DNA of 64,000 bases from Bdellovibrio sp. 22V. GTDB taxonomy: Bacteria; Bdellovibrionota; Bdellovibrionia; Bdellovibrionales; Bdellovibrionaceae. Below the pieces are notes generated by a model. The model was not told the DNA's origin. It did no database searches and saw nothing but the letters and a program-made list of their open reading frames with translations. Of the stretch, positions 55,242-63,747 are shown one piece after another (within the stretch, counting starts at the first letter, position 1; each line of letters begins with the position of its first letter). The DNA lies in assembly GCF_030169785.1 (NCBI RefSeq), contig NZ_CP125854.1, positions 1,860,001 through 1,924,000 on the forward strand, read 5' to 3'. The position numbers and the translations under genes were made by a program.

Positions 55242-55871
55242 ATGCTCGCGGAAAAAATATTTACGGTCGCTCACTTAGCCGATCAAGTGGTTCTATGGAT
55301 TCTTTTGCTTTTGAGCGTCTTGAGCATCGGAATGATTTTGGAACGTTATTTTGCATTGAAAAAAGTGGCTGCGGAATCTCAACGTGTACGTGCGCGCATC
55401 AAACTTGCTTTACAAAGCAATAGCGTAGAAGACGTTGAAGATCTTGCGAAAGATCCAAACTCTCTTGAAGGCCGCGCTGCAGGCTATGCTCTTAAACACA
55501 TGAAAGACTCCGGCAGCAAAGGACTTGAAGAAATTTTCAACACGTTTGCTTTGACTGAGCGCCCTGAGTTGGAAAAATTCTTGGGCTTCCTGGCGACTGT
55601 GGGTTCGAACGCTCCATACGTGGGATTGTTCGGTACGGTTTTGGGTATCATGAAAGCGTTCAACGATTTGGCAACGGCTCCTGAGGCAGGTCAACAAACT
55701 GTGATGGCAGGTATCTCGATGGCCCTTGTTGCGACGGCGGCAGGTCTTTTCGTGGCGATTCCGGCTGTTGCTTTCTACAACTACTACAGCAAACAAGTTA
55801 AAAGCGTTTTCCAAAGCCTTGAATCCGTCAAAGAACTTTGCCTTGCTTACGCTAAGAAAAAAGGTGTGTAG
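55242..55871 (+). CDS. second TolQ/ExbB-family motor protein
   Basis: The 209-residue protein has three helices (about 13-35, 120-142, 155-178) and the family motif SNAPYVGLFGTVLGIMKAF, then GISMALVATAAGLFVAIPA. It pairs with the TolR-like gene 2 bases downstream. No TonB/TolA gene follows, so it may be an envelope or gliding-type motor (AglR-like), as known in Myxococcus; that is inference. GGAGG lies before the ATG. Confidence 0.9.
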   Translation: MLAEKIFTVAHLADQVVLWILLLLSVLSIGMILERYFALKKVAAESQRVRARIKLALQSNSVEDVEDLAKDPNSLEGRAAGYALKHMKDSGSKGLEEIFNTFALTERPELEKFLGFLATVGSNAPYVGLFGTVLGIMKAFNDLATAPEAGQQTVMAGISMALVATAAGLFVAIPAVAFYNYYSKQVKSVFQSLESVKELCLAYAKKKGV

Positions 55872-55873
55872 TC

Positions 55874-56278
55874 ATGGGAATGAAATATGATGGAGACAAC
55901 GAGTCCATAGCGGACATTAACGTTGTTCCGTTGGTGGATATCATCCTTGTGGTTCTGATCATCTTCATGGTGACAGCGCCCATGTTCATGAAACCCACGA
56001 TCAACGTTAATTTGCCTAAAGCGGCGAGTGGCGATCAAACCGCTCCCAGTAAGCTGAACATTGCGCTTACAGCTGACGGACGCATCAACTTGAACGGTTC
56101 TTTTGTGAATGAAGAAGACGTTAAAGTTAAAGCGACCGAAGAGTTCACCAAGAACGCGGAAGTGCAAGCAATTATCTCGGCGGATAAAGACGTTCCGCAC
56201 GGGAAAGTTGTCGGAGTCCTCGATATCGTCAAGGGCGCCGGAGTTAAAAAGTTTGCAATCAGTATCGATAAAAAATAG
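55874..56278 (+). CDS. second TolR/ExbD-family motor protein
   Basis: The 134-residue protein has one membrane helix (about 18-38) with INVVPLVDIILVVLIIFMVT, carrying the proton-relay Asp, and a periplasmic domain with IISADKDVPHGKVVGVLDI. It forms the stator with the TolQ-like protein encoded just upstream. The pair is followed by a terminator, so they form a two-gene unit. Confidence 0.9.
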   Translation: MGMKYDGDNESIADINVVPLVDIILVVLIIFMVTAPMFMKPTINVNLPKAASGDQTAPSKLNIALTADGRINLNGSFVNEEDVKVKATEEFTKNAEVQAIISADKDVPHGKVVGVLDIVKGAGVKKFAISIDKK

Positions 56279-56282
56279 AAAT

Positions 56283-56311
56283 AAAAAAGGGCTCTGCACA
56301 GAGCCCTTTTT
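56283..56311. terminator. bidirectional terminator after the second motor pair
   Basis: A perfect stem GGGCTCTG / CAGAGCCC has A6 before and T5 after. It serves the motor pair and the convergent glycine-linker lipoprotein gene, whose stop lies at its right edge. Confidence 0.93.
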
Positions 56312-56314
56312 CTT

Positions 56315-57355
56315 TTAGCGTCTCACCCATTGGCAGGTGTTTGAAATCAGTTTCAGCTTTTGATTTCGACATTCGAAGACAATACCGCCTGAATAAACAT
56401 GTTGGTCGTTGTCCTCATAACGATTGTTGTATCCGTATTCGTAATCCCACGACGGATTTTGTTGTGGAGTATGAATGCGCGGAATCGTCGTTCTGCAACT
56501 AAACGTTGTTTTTTGCAGATAACTCAAAGCCCCTACGTTGTAAGCGCTCAAGCCCACATAACTTGGATAACTGTAAAGGAATCCATGAGCGTCGTAGCTT
56601 CGGTTCAACAAAAATTTTCCACGAGGTCCATCAAAGTATTCGCCGAAATAATTGTAGGCTGCATCGTAACTTGCGTTCGTGAATGTGAAATAAGACGTGG
56701 CACTGCAGCCTGTTGCAGGTTCGCTGATCGTGACTCGCGCGATACTGCTTTGCAGGGCTTGGCCGGAGCCGTCCTTAATAACAACGTGATAGTTACCATC
56801 TTTCGACCATGACGATGCATTGTCATAGTAAAAAGCATAGTTTCCGAAACCGCCATCAATTGATTTGCCGTCTTTGTACCATTGGAAAGTAAAAGGAGCT
56901 TTACCACCCGCGATCACCACTTCAAGTTGAAAGTCGTTCTTTTCAAGCACGCTTAAACTTTTTGGTTGTGAAGTGATGCGGAACGTATTGTTCACGGTGC
57001 CGCCTCCGCCAGAGCCGCCCGGCGTGACACTGCCACCTCCTGTGGAACCTCCGCCCGAGCTTCCGCCACCGACGACAATCGCGCCGCCAGAACCACCGGA
57101 GCCACCTACGTTCACGCCACCGCCGGAACCTCCGCCGATGTTAATGCCGCTGCCAGAGCCGCTTCCAGGGCGGGAATCCCAGATAGAGCCCCCCGATTTA
57201 TTTCCGTCCGTCGAAGGACTAGAATTGGCCCCTTCATTCGAATTAAATGAATTTTGTGGCGCACAGTTTTGAAAGCTTAAAATAGTGAGGAAAGTGATCA
57301 AAAGACCAGAGAGGACGCGAAAATTGCGGATCCTTTTGAGAATACGTTTGGTCAT
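56315..57355 (-). CDS. lipoprotein with glycine-rich linker and Ig-like domain
   Basis: The 346-residue protein has a lipoprotein-type signal (about 1-31; ILSFQNC), a Gly/Ser-rich repeat linker (about 50-120; GGGSGGGVNVGGSGGSGG), an Ig-like domain (about 125-210; FTFQWYKDGKSIDGG) and a C-terminal domain rich in Tyr with several Cys (about 215-346). It is probably surface-exposed, perhaps for binding. No known family covers the C-terminal part. Confidence 0.72.
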   Translation of the reverse strand: MTKRILKRIRNFRVLSGLLITFLTILSFQNCAPQNSFNSNEGANSSPSTDGNKSGGSIWDSRPGSGSGSGINIGGGSGGGVNVGGSGGSGGAIVVGGGSSGGGSTGGGSVTPGGSGGGGTVNNTFRITSQPKSLSVLEKNDFQLEVVIAGGKAPFTFQWYKDGKSIDGGFGNYAFYYDNASSWSKDGNYHVVIKDGSGQALQSSIARVTISEPATGCSATSYFTFTNASYDAAYNYFGEYFDGPRGKFLLNRSYDAHGFLYSYPSYVGLSAYNVGALSYLQKTTFSCRTTIPRIHTPQQNPSWDYEYGYNNRYEDNDQHVYSGGIVFECRNQKLKLISNTCQWVRR

Positions 57356-57397
57356 AGTAACTTCCCCCGAATTTACCTGGACTAAAATACGGAAGAA

Positions 57398-57991
57398 TTG
57401 TGGAAAAACTTGAGTAAAACCGGTTTAGGTCGGTCATTTTCTCAAAATGACACAGCTAAAGTCCTGGGCGGGATATCCGATCAAGACATCATGTTCAAGC
57501 GTCAACCCACAGACACACAATTGATTTTTGTAACGTTGATTTTAGTTCTCTTAATGGGGATTCCAACGTTTCAAACATTGGCCAACAATGATGACGAAGT
57601 GCCGTCTTCAGAGGTGGCGGCGCAGCCATCGCCAGCGCGTGTGCCTGCGAGCATTGCGCAACAACAACCGCACACAGTTCCTTCCGCGCTGAGTTCTTTC
57701 ACGCAGTATGATTTAAGCTGTGCAAAAAAAGGCCAAGCTTCGCTGAAGATTACGGGTTCGTATGTGCAATTCCAGGGCAAGAATTGCCTGAAGAATTACA
57801 AAACTGGAGACATCGAAATCATTAACAAAAGCAACGGCTATACAGCCTCGGTATTCAGCCGCGGCTCTGACAAATATCAAACAGACCTCATCCAATTGCA
57901 GAACGGGGAGAACGAAATTGCGATTCGTTATCGCGAACGTTCCGGAAAAGCCGTGGAAGAGGTTGTTCGCGTTCGTTCATCACAGATTTAA
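57398..57991 (+). CDS. single-helix membrane protein, unknown function
   Basis: The 197-residue protein starts at TTG 57398; an ATG at 57491 is also possible. A membrane helix (about 42-60; LIFVTLILVLLMGIPTF) is followed by a Pro/Ala/Gln-rich linker (about 65-100) and a small beta-rich domain with two Cys (LSCAKK, KNCLKN). It faces away from the glycine-linker lipoprotein, 42 bases off. No family recognised. Confidence 0.62.
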   Translation: MWKNLSKTGLGRSFSQNDTAKVLGGISDQDIMFKRQPTDTQLIFVTLILVLLMGIPTFQTLANNDDEVPSSEVAAQPSPARVPASIAQQQPHTVPSALSSFTQYDLSCAKKGQASLKITGSYVQFQGKNCLKNYKTGDIEIINKSNGYTASVFSRGSDKYQTDLIQLQNGENEIAIRYRERSGKAVEEVVRVRSSQI

Positions 57992-58030
57992 CATAAACAA
58001 ATCAATATCTTAATGCGTATCGCTAGAGTA

Positions 58031-58049
58031 AGATCAATTAAATTGATCT
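58031..58049. promoter_or_regulatory. 19-base perfect dyad before the lipid-gene cluster
   Basis: AGATCAATT and its exact reverse complement are separated by one A. It lies 40 bases after the upstream stop and about 70 bases before the kinase-like gene. No T tract follows closely, so an operator is as likely as a terminator. Confidence 0.4.
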
Positions 58050-58121
58050 TCCTTTCCTCTGCCTTTAAGGTAGCCGGCGTTGCGGAATTTGCACACTAAA
58101 AATGCGGCTGGATTTGGATTG

Positions 58122-58787
58122 ATGTTGATTGAAGGATTTTTACAACCAGTGGATTTAAAGAAGCGATCGGACATTCATTATGCTCGAAAGATCTGGCATA
58201 TGTCGGGAGTCTTCACGATGTTCCTGGCGTACGTCTACCTTCCACCGGCTGTCTCCATGACGATCCTTGTAACAGCGTGGCTTCTTTTTGTTCCGATTGA
58301 TTTCGCTCGTCAAAAATATCCTGCATTGAATGACCTTGCTGTCCACGCGTTTAAGCCTATCATGCGTCAAAGCGAAGTGAAAAAACTGGCGGGGACAACC
58401 TACCTGCTGAGCGGTGTTCTTATCGTTGATGTTTTGTTTCCGCGCGAGATCGTGGGCCTTACTCTTCTGTTCTTGGCATTCGCGGATCCTATCGCAAGTT
58501 ACTTTGGTATTCTTTACGGTAAAGACAAAATTTTCGGTCACAAATCCATTCAAGGGTTTATGGCGGCGTTCTTCGTTTGTGCCGCGGTGACATTCTTCTA
58601 TCTGCTGTATCACAATTATTTGATGGATCGTTTGATCATCGTGAGCTTGTTTGCAGGCCTTGTCGGCGCGTTCGCGGAGCTTATTCCCGTAGGTAAACTT
58701 GATGACAATTTGACTCTGCCTCTGATGAGTGCGGTCGGTCTTACTATCTTGTTTTATTTCTTTGGTTTTTTTGCCACCGTAGGATAA
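58122..58787 (+). CDS. DGK1/SEC59/VTE5-like CTP-dependent lipid kinase
   Basis: From the ATG at 58122 the protein has 221 residues; a TTG at 58080 is an alternative. About six helices are seen. KIWHMSGVF near the start, FLAFADPIASYFGILYGKDK, KSIQGFMAAFF and GAFAELIPVGKLDDNLTLPL match the dolichol-kinase/DGK1/phytol-kinase family, which phosphorylates lipid alcohols or diacylglycerol with CTP. The pssA gene follows 19 bases on, which fits a phospholipid role. Confidence 0.78.
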   Translation: MLIEGFLQPVDLKKRSDIHYARKIWHMSGVFTMFLAYVYLPPAVSMTILVTAWLLFVPIDFARQKYPALNDLAVHAFKPIMRQSEVKKLAGTTYLLSGVLIVDVLFPREIVGLTLLFLAFADPIASYFGILYGKDKIFGHKSIQGFMAAFFVCAAVTFFYLLYHNYLMDRLIIVSLFAGLVGAFAELIPVGKLDDNLTLPLMSAVGLTILFYFFGFFATVG

Positions 58788-58806
58788 AGTTCTCGCGGGA
58801 GAACTA

Positions 58807-59664
58807 ATGGCAACTGAAACTCATCTAGACAAAATTGACTCTGAAGAAGCTCGCGCTCAGCGCTTGGCAATGTACATCTATATTCTTCCTAACTTGATGA
58901 CAACGGGGAACCTTTTCTCGGGTTTCTTCGCTGTTATTCAAGCCATCAAAGGAAACTTTCTTTATGCCGCTTATGCGATTGTTGTCGCTGCGGTTTTCGA
59001 TCAGCTCGATGGCCGCTTGGCACGTTTGACTCGCTCAACAAGTAAGTTCGGCGCTGAGTACGATTCTCTTTGCGACCTTGTCAGCTTTGGTATGGCTCCG
59101 GGCGTGTTGTTGTTCTTGTGGGCGCTTCAACCCTTCGGTCGTTTGGGTTGGGTCGCATGTTTCCTTTTTGTCACTTGCGGTGCGCTTCGTTTGGCGCGAT
59201 TTAACGTACAAGCAAACGTTGTAGAGAAGAACTATTTCCAAGGACTTCCGATTCCAATGGCGGCGGGTATCGTTGCCTCCTCTGTTTTGGCATTCCAAGA
59301 TTTGGAATTGGATCCTATGGGGAATTATGGTCTTCTTGTGATGACGATCTTGTTGGCTCTTGTGATGGTCAGCAACTTCCGTTTCCGCAGCTTCAAAGAC
59401 TTGGATTTGAAAGAGCGTTTGCCATTCCGTTATCTCATTTTGGGTGTCGGTGTTCTTGTGGTTGTGGCTTTACGTCCTGAAGTTATGTTGTTTGTCCTTT
59501 TCATGGGATATGCTGGTCTTGGGGCGATTTTTGGTATTTTCAGACTTGGTAAAAACATCCGTAAGATTAAGCCTAGTGTGTATGCTCCGGCCCAAGTGCA
59601 TGAGAGCGACTTAGTCCTCGAAGAAGAGGAAGAAGAGGCGAAGAAAGATGAAAAGAAAACTTAA
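58807..59664 (+). CDS. pssA: CDP-diacylglycerol-serine O-phosphatidyltransferase
   Basis: The 285-residue protein has the CDP-alcohol phosphatidyltransferase motif FDQLDGRLARLTRSTSKFG, then EYDSLCD (the DGx2ARx8Gx3Dx3D pattern) and about eight helices. It makes phosphatidylserine, the precursor of phosphatidylethanolamine. The tail (about 265-285) is a Glu/Lys-rich charged stretch. It overlaps asd by 17 bases. Confidence 0.93.
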   Translation: MATETHLDKIDSEEARAQRLAMYIYILPNLMTTGNLFSGFFAVIQAIKGNFLYAAYAIVVAAVFDQLDGRLARLTRSTSKFGAEYDSLCDLVSFGMAPGVLLFLWALQPFGRLGWVACFLFVTCGALRLARFNVQANVVEKNYFQGLPIPMAAGIVASSVLAFQDLELDPMGNYGLLVMTILLALVMVSNFRFRSFKDLDLKERLPFRYLILGVGVLVVVALRPEVMLFVLFMGYAGLGAIFGIFRLGKNIRKIKPSVYAPAQVHESDLVLEEEEEEAKKDEKKT

Positions 59665-60658
59665 AGTCGGAGTGGTAGGCGCGACCGGAATGGTCGGCCA
59701 AACCTTCATGAATATCCTGGCAGAGCGTGACTTCCCTATTGCTGAGTTGCGCCCTTTTGCATCTGAAAATTCCCTGGGTAAAAAAATCGAATTGCAGGGC
59801 ACACAGTGGCCCGTGCAAATTTTGAAGGACGGCTGTTTCGACGGCCTCGATCTTGTTTTCTTTTCTTCCGGAGATGACATCTCCAAAGAATGGGCTCCGA
59901 AGGCTGTTCAAGCCGGTGCGTTTGCTGTCGATAACTCGGCCGCTTTCCGTATGGACCCGAACACTGTTTTGATCGTGCCTGAAGTGAACGGTCATTTAAT
60001 CAATGGTGGTTCTAAGCCGCAAATTATCGCGAACCCGAACTGCTCGACGATCCAACTTGTTGTCGCTTTGAAACCTCTTCTAGATAAGTTTGGTTTGGAA
60101 GAAGTGCGCGTGAGCACGTATCAAGCGGTGAGCGGTGCCGGTCAAGGTGGTTATGACGAACTTATGGAACAAACAGCGAACCATAAGAAAGACAACCACG
60201 AAGCAAAAACATTTCCGCACACAATTCTTTTTAACTGCATCCCGCAAATCGGTTCTTTCAACGACGACGGTTATTGCAGTGAAGAAGTGAAGATTATGAA
60301 AGAGACACGCAAGATCTTGGAACAAAAAGATCTTAAGGTGTCCGCTTTCACCGTGCGTATTCCTGCATTGAACGCGCACAGCGAATCCGTATGGGTGACT
60401 TTGAATAAAGAAGTAAAACGCGATGACATCATGGCCGCATTGAAGGACTTTCCGGGTATTGTCGTTCAAGATGATCCTAAGAAATCGGATTATCCTTTGG
60501 CTCGCGATGTTTCCGGCAAAGACCCCGTCTATGTAGGTCGTATCCATCGCGATCCGGAAAATGCCAAAATGTGGTTGATGTGGGTTGTCTCAGACAATAT
60601 CCGCAAAGGGGCCGCATTGAACGGCATTCAAATCGCCGAAAAAATCTTCCACTCTTAG
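59648..60658 (+). CDS. asd: aspartate-semialdehyde dehydrogenase
   Basis: The 336-residue enzyme has the NADP motif VGVVGATGMVGQTF (about 7-20), the catalytic Cys in ANPNCSTIQLV, QAVSGAGQGGYDEL and RIPALNAHSESVWV. It makes aspartate semialdehyde for lysine, diaminopimelate (cell wall), methionine and threonine. Its start lies inside pssA, so it is coupled to phospholipid genes. Confidence 0.95.
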   Translation: MKRKLKVGVVGATGMVGQTFMNILAERDFPIAELRPFASENSLGKKIELQGTQWPVQILKDGCFDGLDLVFFSSGDDISKEWAPKAVQAGAFAVDNSAAFRMDPNTVLIVPEVNGHLINGGSKPQIIANPNCSTIQLVVALKPLLDKFGLEEVRVSTYQAVSGAGQGGYDELMEQTANHKKDNHEAKTFPHTILFNCIPQIGSFNDDGYCSEEVKIMKETRKILEQKDLKVSAFTVRIPALNAHSESVWVTLNKEVKRDDIMAALKDFPGIVVQDDPKKSDYPLARDVSGKDPVYVGRIHRDPENAKMWLMWVVSDNIRKGAALNGIQIAEKIFHS

Positions 60659-60734
60659 CGCCGAAGCCGCCCAGTATCGAGATGAACCGACGAAGGTCTG
60701 GTCGGGCTGCTTATTTTGACATCCCGACCTTGGC

Positions 60735-62141
60735 ATGGTTCGATTAAGGGATATGGCTTTACTTCCAAGGATTGGATTTAGAAAAGGTCTTACGCTTCCC
60801 GCACTTTTGCTCGGTGCTGGGTTGTCTTTATTTTCTGCGCAGACACTGGCGACGGTTGAACTTGTTTCTATTTCTGGCGTCTCTAATCAAGATCTCACGA
60901 CACTGACTAAGCCGCTTATTTATGGCGGTTTTACCGGTGGTTGTACAGGCGACGGAATTTCCACTTGCGATAGTTGTACTGGGGCTGCAGTTTCCGGCTC
61001 CAAACTTTGGACATGTAATAAGACGAATGCTTATCCGAACTTGCGCATGACAATTCAGGTGTCGACGAACACCGCAGGCGCGAGTGCGACGAATTATTTA
61101 ATCAAGGTTAATGAAGATAAATTCACGCCGACGATATCTCCGACGTTTGCTGACGGTATTCTTACTGTGCAAATGACCTGGGGTGAGTTTTGTAATGCCG
61201 CAGGACAGGGCTCTTCTTGTGCGACAAGTTTTTCGGCCGACCTGCAAGTTGGTTTCGAGATCACAAATTCAGGAACAACGACGGCGGATACTCTACCGTT
61301 TAAAGTTTCCGTGCGTGCGGCGGCGACGGACGGCAGTGACTGGTTCTACACAGACTGTAATACGGCGGATGCAACCGCTTCGATCGGGTTTTGTCATTTC
61401 GAGACCTTCCCTGGCGATCAAAAAATTTACGCGGATAATTTAGTGGTCGCGCCGGGATATCCTGCTTCAACAGCGGCGGGCATCAATTACACAGACCTCG
61501 TTTTCTTCTATGAAGAACAACAAACGGCGGAAGCGGATACAGCCACGGTGGCGCGTATTTCAAATGCGTCTCCCTTCTTTACTATCGGCGTTCAAGAAAC
61601 AGCCAGTCCGCCGGTTGCAGACAATCGTATCGACGGCCTGACGAACGGAACGCGCTATTGCATGGTGATGGCGAATCAGGATGCGACGGGAATTATTTCG
61701 TTCTTCACGCCAGCTCCGGGACACACGACGACTCCGACACCAGTACCCATCGGGGAGTTGTGTACGACGCCTGCTGAAGTCGTCGGTCTGCTTGATGATA
61801 AAAAATGTTTTATTGCGACGGCGGCGTTTGGCAGCGAGATGGCTCCCGAAGTGCAAAGCTTCCGCGATTTCAGAAACAAATATCTGCTTCCGTACTCTTG
61901 GGGAAAAAGTTTTGTAAAATTCTATTACAAGCACAGTCCTTATTACGCGCATATGATCGCGGAAAGCGAAGTGGCGAAAACAGTTGTGCGTGCGGCTTTA
62001 TGGCCTCTTCTTTTCTTTGCAAGAATGAGTGTGTCGTTCGGGTTCTGGGCGACCCTTTTGATTTGGTCTTTGGTGGCCGTCAGCGCTTATGAACTCTATC
62101 GCCGTGTGATCGTAGGCCGACGTTATAGAGGAGAGCCGTGA
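60735..62141 (+). CDS. secreted CFI-box (CTERM-type) protein
   Basis: The 468-residue protein has a signal peptide (up to about residue 38, LFSAQTLA). Residues about 40-350 are Thr/Ala/Ser-rich and beta-like with paired Cys (GCTGDGISTCDSCTG). The C-terminal part begins CFIATAAFGSEMAPEVQSFR at Cys358 and continues FRNKYLLPYSWG, then SPYYAHM, followed by a membrane helix (about 425-450) and a basic tail. This is the CFI-box C-terminal domain known from diverse bacteria, whose function is unsettled. An ATG at 60753 is an alternative start. Its stop overlaps the next gene. Confidence 0.8.
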   Translation: MVRLRDMALLPRIGFRKGLTLPALLLGAGLSLFSAQTLATVELVSISGVSNQDLTTLTKPLIYGGFTGGCTGDGISTCDSCTGAAVSGSKLWTCNKTNAYPNLRMTIQVSTNTAGASATNYLIKVNEDKFTPTISPTFADGILTVQMTWGEFCNAAGQGSSCATSFSADLQVGFEITNSGTTTADTLPFKVSVRAAATDGSDWFYTDCNTADATASIGFCHFETFPGDQKIYADNLVVAPGYPASTAAGINYTDLVFFYEEQQTAEADTATVARISNASPFFTIGVQETASPPVADNRIDGLTNGTRYCMVMANQDATGIISFFTPAPGHTTTPTPVPIGELCTTPAEVVGLLDDKKCFIATAAFGSEMAPEVQSFRDFRNKYLLPYSWGKSFVKFYYKHSPYYAHMIAESEVAKTVVRAALWPLLFFARMSVSFGFWATLLIWSLVAVSAYELYRRVIVGRRYRGEP

Positions 62142-63241
62142 TGACTTGGAAAAACTATTTCATCGCTCTTCTTGCCGTCACAGCTTTTCAATCTTCCTGG
62201 GCGCAAGAAACCGAGTCAGCTCCCCAAGAGCCGCCGTTTGTCCAAGAGGAAAACGAATTTGAAACTCTGCCGGAACAACATCAGTCTTTAGAGGCTGTCG
62301 AAGGCGATGACGTTTTAAGTATCGAAGACGAACTCCAGCAAGCCGAGCCCGAAAAAAAGAGCACGGTGAACCTGAATGAACAGCTGCAAGAATCAGAAAA
62401 GAAACAAGAAGACGAATTGATCTTCGAAGAGCCCCAAGCCACGCCGATCGTGGAAGAGCCTTCCGTTCCTGAAGCGCCTGTTGTAGAGGTGAAGCCTTTG
62501 CCGAAATCTCGTCCAGGCAAGGCGGTTCGTCGCTCCGCTAAAGGGGGCGTCGAGTATATCGAGCATCCGCAAGCAGCCAAAGGTTTGCTGACGATCACCA
62601 AAGAAGGCGCCTACATTTATAAGACCAAAGAAGGCGAAGAGCATGACAAGAGCGGAACATTCCGCGTCGGCATGATTGATCCGCCAAAAATCACTTCGGC
62701 CGACGGTACGACGACTTTTGATTCAATGTATTCAGGTTCGCAGCAGCCGATGTTTATGTTCGATTACGAATGGCAGCCTTTCAATCATTACGGAAAGCTG
62801 GGCGTGCAATTCGGTGGCGGGATCATGCTTGCTAACGGAAACGGACGCTTTATCGAAGGCGATCACGTCGGTGAAGAGGCCAAAGAGAAATACACCTTCA
62901 TCGCAATTCCGTTGAATTTAGGAGTCGTCTATCGCTTGGAGTGGATGAGTCGTCAGTGGCTCGCACCCTATGTCTCGGGCGGTGGAACTTATATTGGTGT
63001 TGTCGAATATCGTGATGATGGAAAGTCGCCGTCTGTTGTGGGGACGCCAGGCGTTTATGGAGCGGGAGGTATGATGTTTAATATCTCCGCGTTGGATCGC
63101 GATACCGCTTTTACTTTGAGTTCCGAATACGGCATCGCTAATCTTTGGCTGACTTTGGAATACCGCTACCTGAATACCTTCAGTGAAGATGTTGACTTCA
63201 CGTCAGGTATTGCAGGGGCTGGTATTACAGTCGACTACTAA
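62141..63241 (+). CDS. outer-membrane barrel protein with Glu/Pro-rich N-terminal region
   Basis: The ATG at 62141 (an in-frame GTG is one codon upstream) gives 366 residues, with GAGGAG before it. The signal peptide covers about 1-21 (QSSWA|QET). A Glu/Pro/Gln-rich region (about 22-125) precedes a beta-barrel-like domain (about 150-366; KLGVQFGGGIMLANGNGR, LAPYVSGGGTYIGVVEYR, LTLEYRYLN). The ending YF-like girdle is replaced by GAGITVDY. It is coupled to the CFI-box gene, so the two products may work together. No exact family recognised. Confidence 0.72.
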   Translation: MTWKNYFIALLAVTAFQSSWAQETESAPQEPPFVQEENEFETLPEQHQSLEAVEGDDVLSIEDELQQAEPEKKSTVNLNEQLQESEKKQEDELIFEEPQATPIVEEPSVPEAPVVEVKPLPKSRPGKAVRRSAKGGVEYIEHPQAAKGLLTITKEGAYIYKTKEGEEHDKSGTFRVGMIDPPKITSADGTTTFDSMYSGSQQPMFMFDYEWQPFNHYGKLGVQFGGGIMLANGNGRFIEGDHVGEEAKEKYTFIAIPLNLGVVYRLEWMSRQWLAPYVSGGGTYIGVVEYRDDGKSPSVVGTPGVYGAGGMMFNISALDRDTAFTLSSEYGIANLWLTLEYRYLNTFSEDVDFTSGIAGAGITVDY

Positions 63242-63498
63242 GGCTCTTGGCAACTAGCGGAAAAGATCGTTCTGTTGTGACGGAACGTTTCGATAGCTTG
63301 GCACTTAAGACCTGCATCTGAACAGTTCGCACGAACGTAAACTTGGCCGTTGTTTTCAGCCATTACGTTATTGTTTTCACACCAGCTCAAGAAAAGAACT
63401 TCGAAGTCGTCTGGACGAGAGCTGATCTCTTCTGAAGAGTTGTATTGCGCCATTGCAGGACCCGCTACCATCATCAAAGCCACGATTAATGATTTCAT
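63238..63498 (-). CDS. small secreted cysteine-containing protein
   Basis: From the ATG at 63498 (AAGGAG 6 bases upstream) the protein has 86 residues, with a signal peptide (about 1-17, PAMA|QYN). The mature part has four Cys (SWCENN, ANCSDAGLKCQ, SASCQEP), likely two disulfides. Its stop overlaps the convergent barrel-gene stop by 3 bases. No family recognised. Confidence 0.72.
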   Translation of the reverse strand: MKSLIVALMMVAGPAMAQYNSSEEISSRPDDFEVLFLSWCENNNVMAENNGQVYVRANCSDAGLKCQAIETFRHNRTIFSASCQEP

Positions 63499-63747
63499 GT
63501 TTTTCTCCTTGGATTTTTTGTTCATTTAAAAAGATGGCATGAAGTACGCTGATCCCAAGCTGCCGTCAAGGGACTATGAAAAGAGAACACTCTCAAGAGT
63601 GACCATTTCTGTCCTGTCATGTAGTCACTTCAGGAACGTCAACTTCGTTGACACTCTCATGTTGCGTTTATTTTTAGCTCAGCCTGTTCCGCTAAATTAC
63701 GTTGAATCTTCAAGAGGAAAATACCGGCTTGTGCTACAAAGACCCTC

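Noticed and set aside
56973-57272. Pro/Glu-rich plus-strand frame of about 100 residues
   Set aside because: It is the complement of the glycine-repeat linker of the minus-strand lipoprotein; the composition follows from that.
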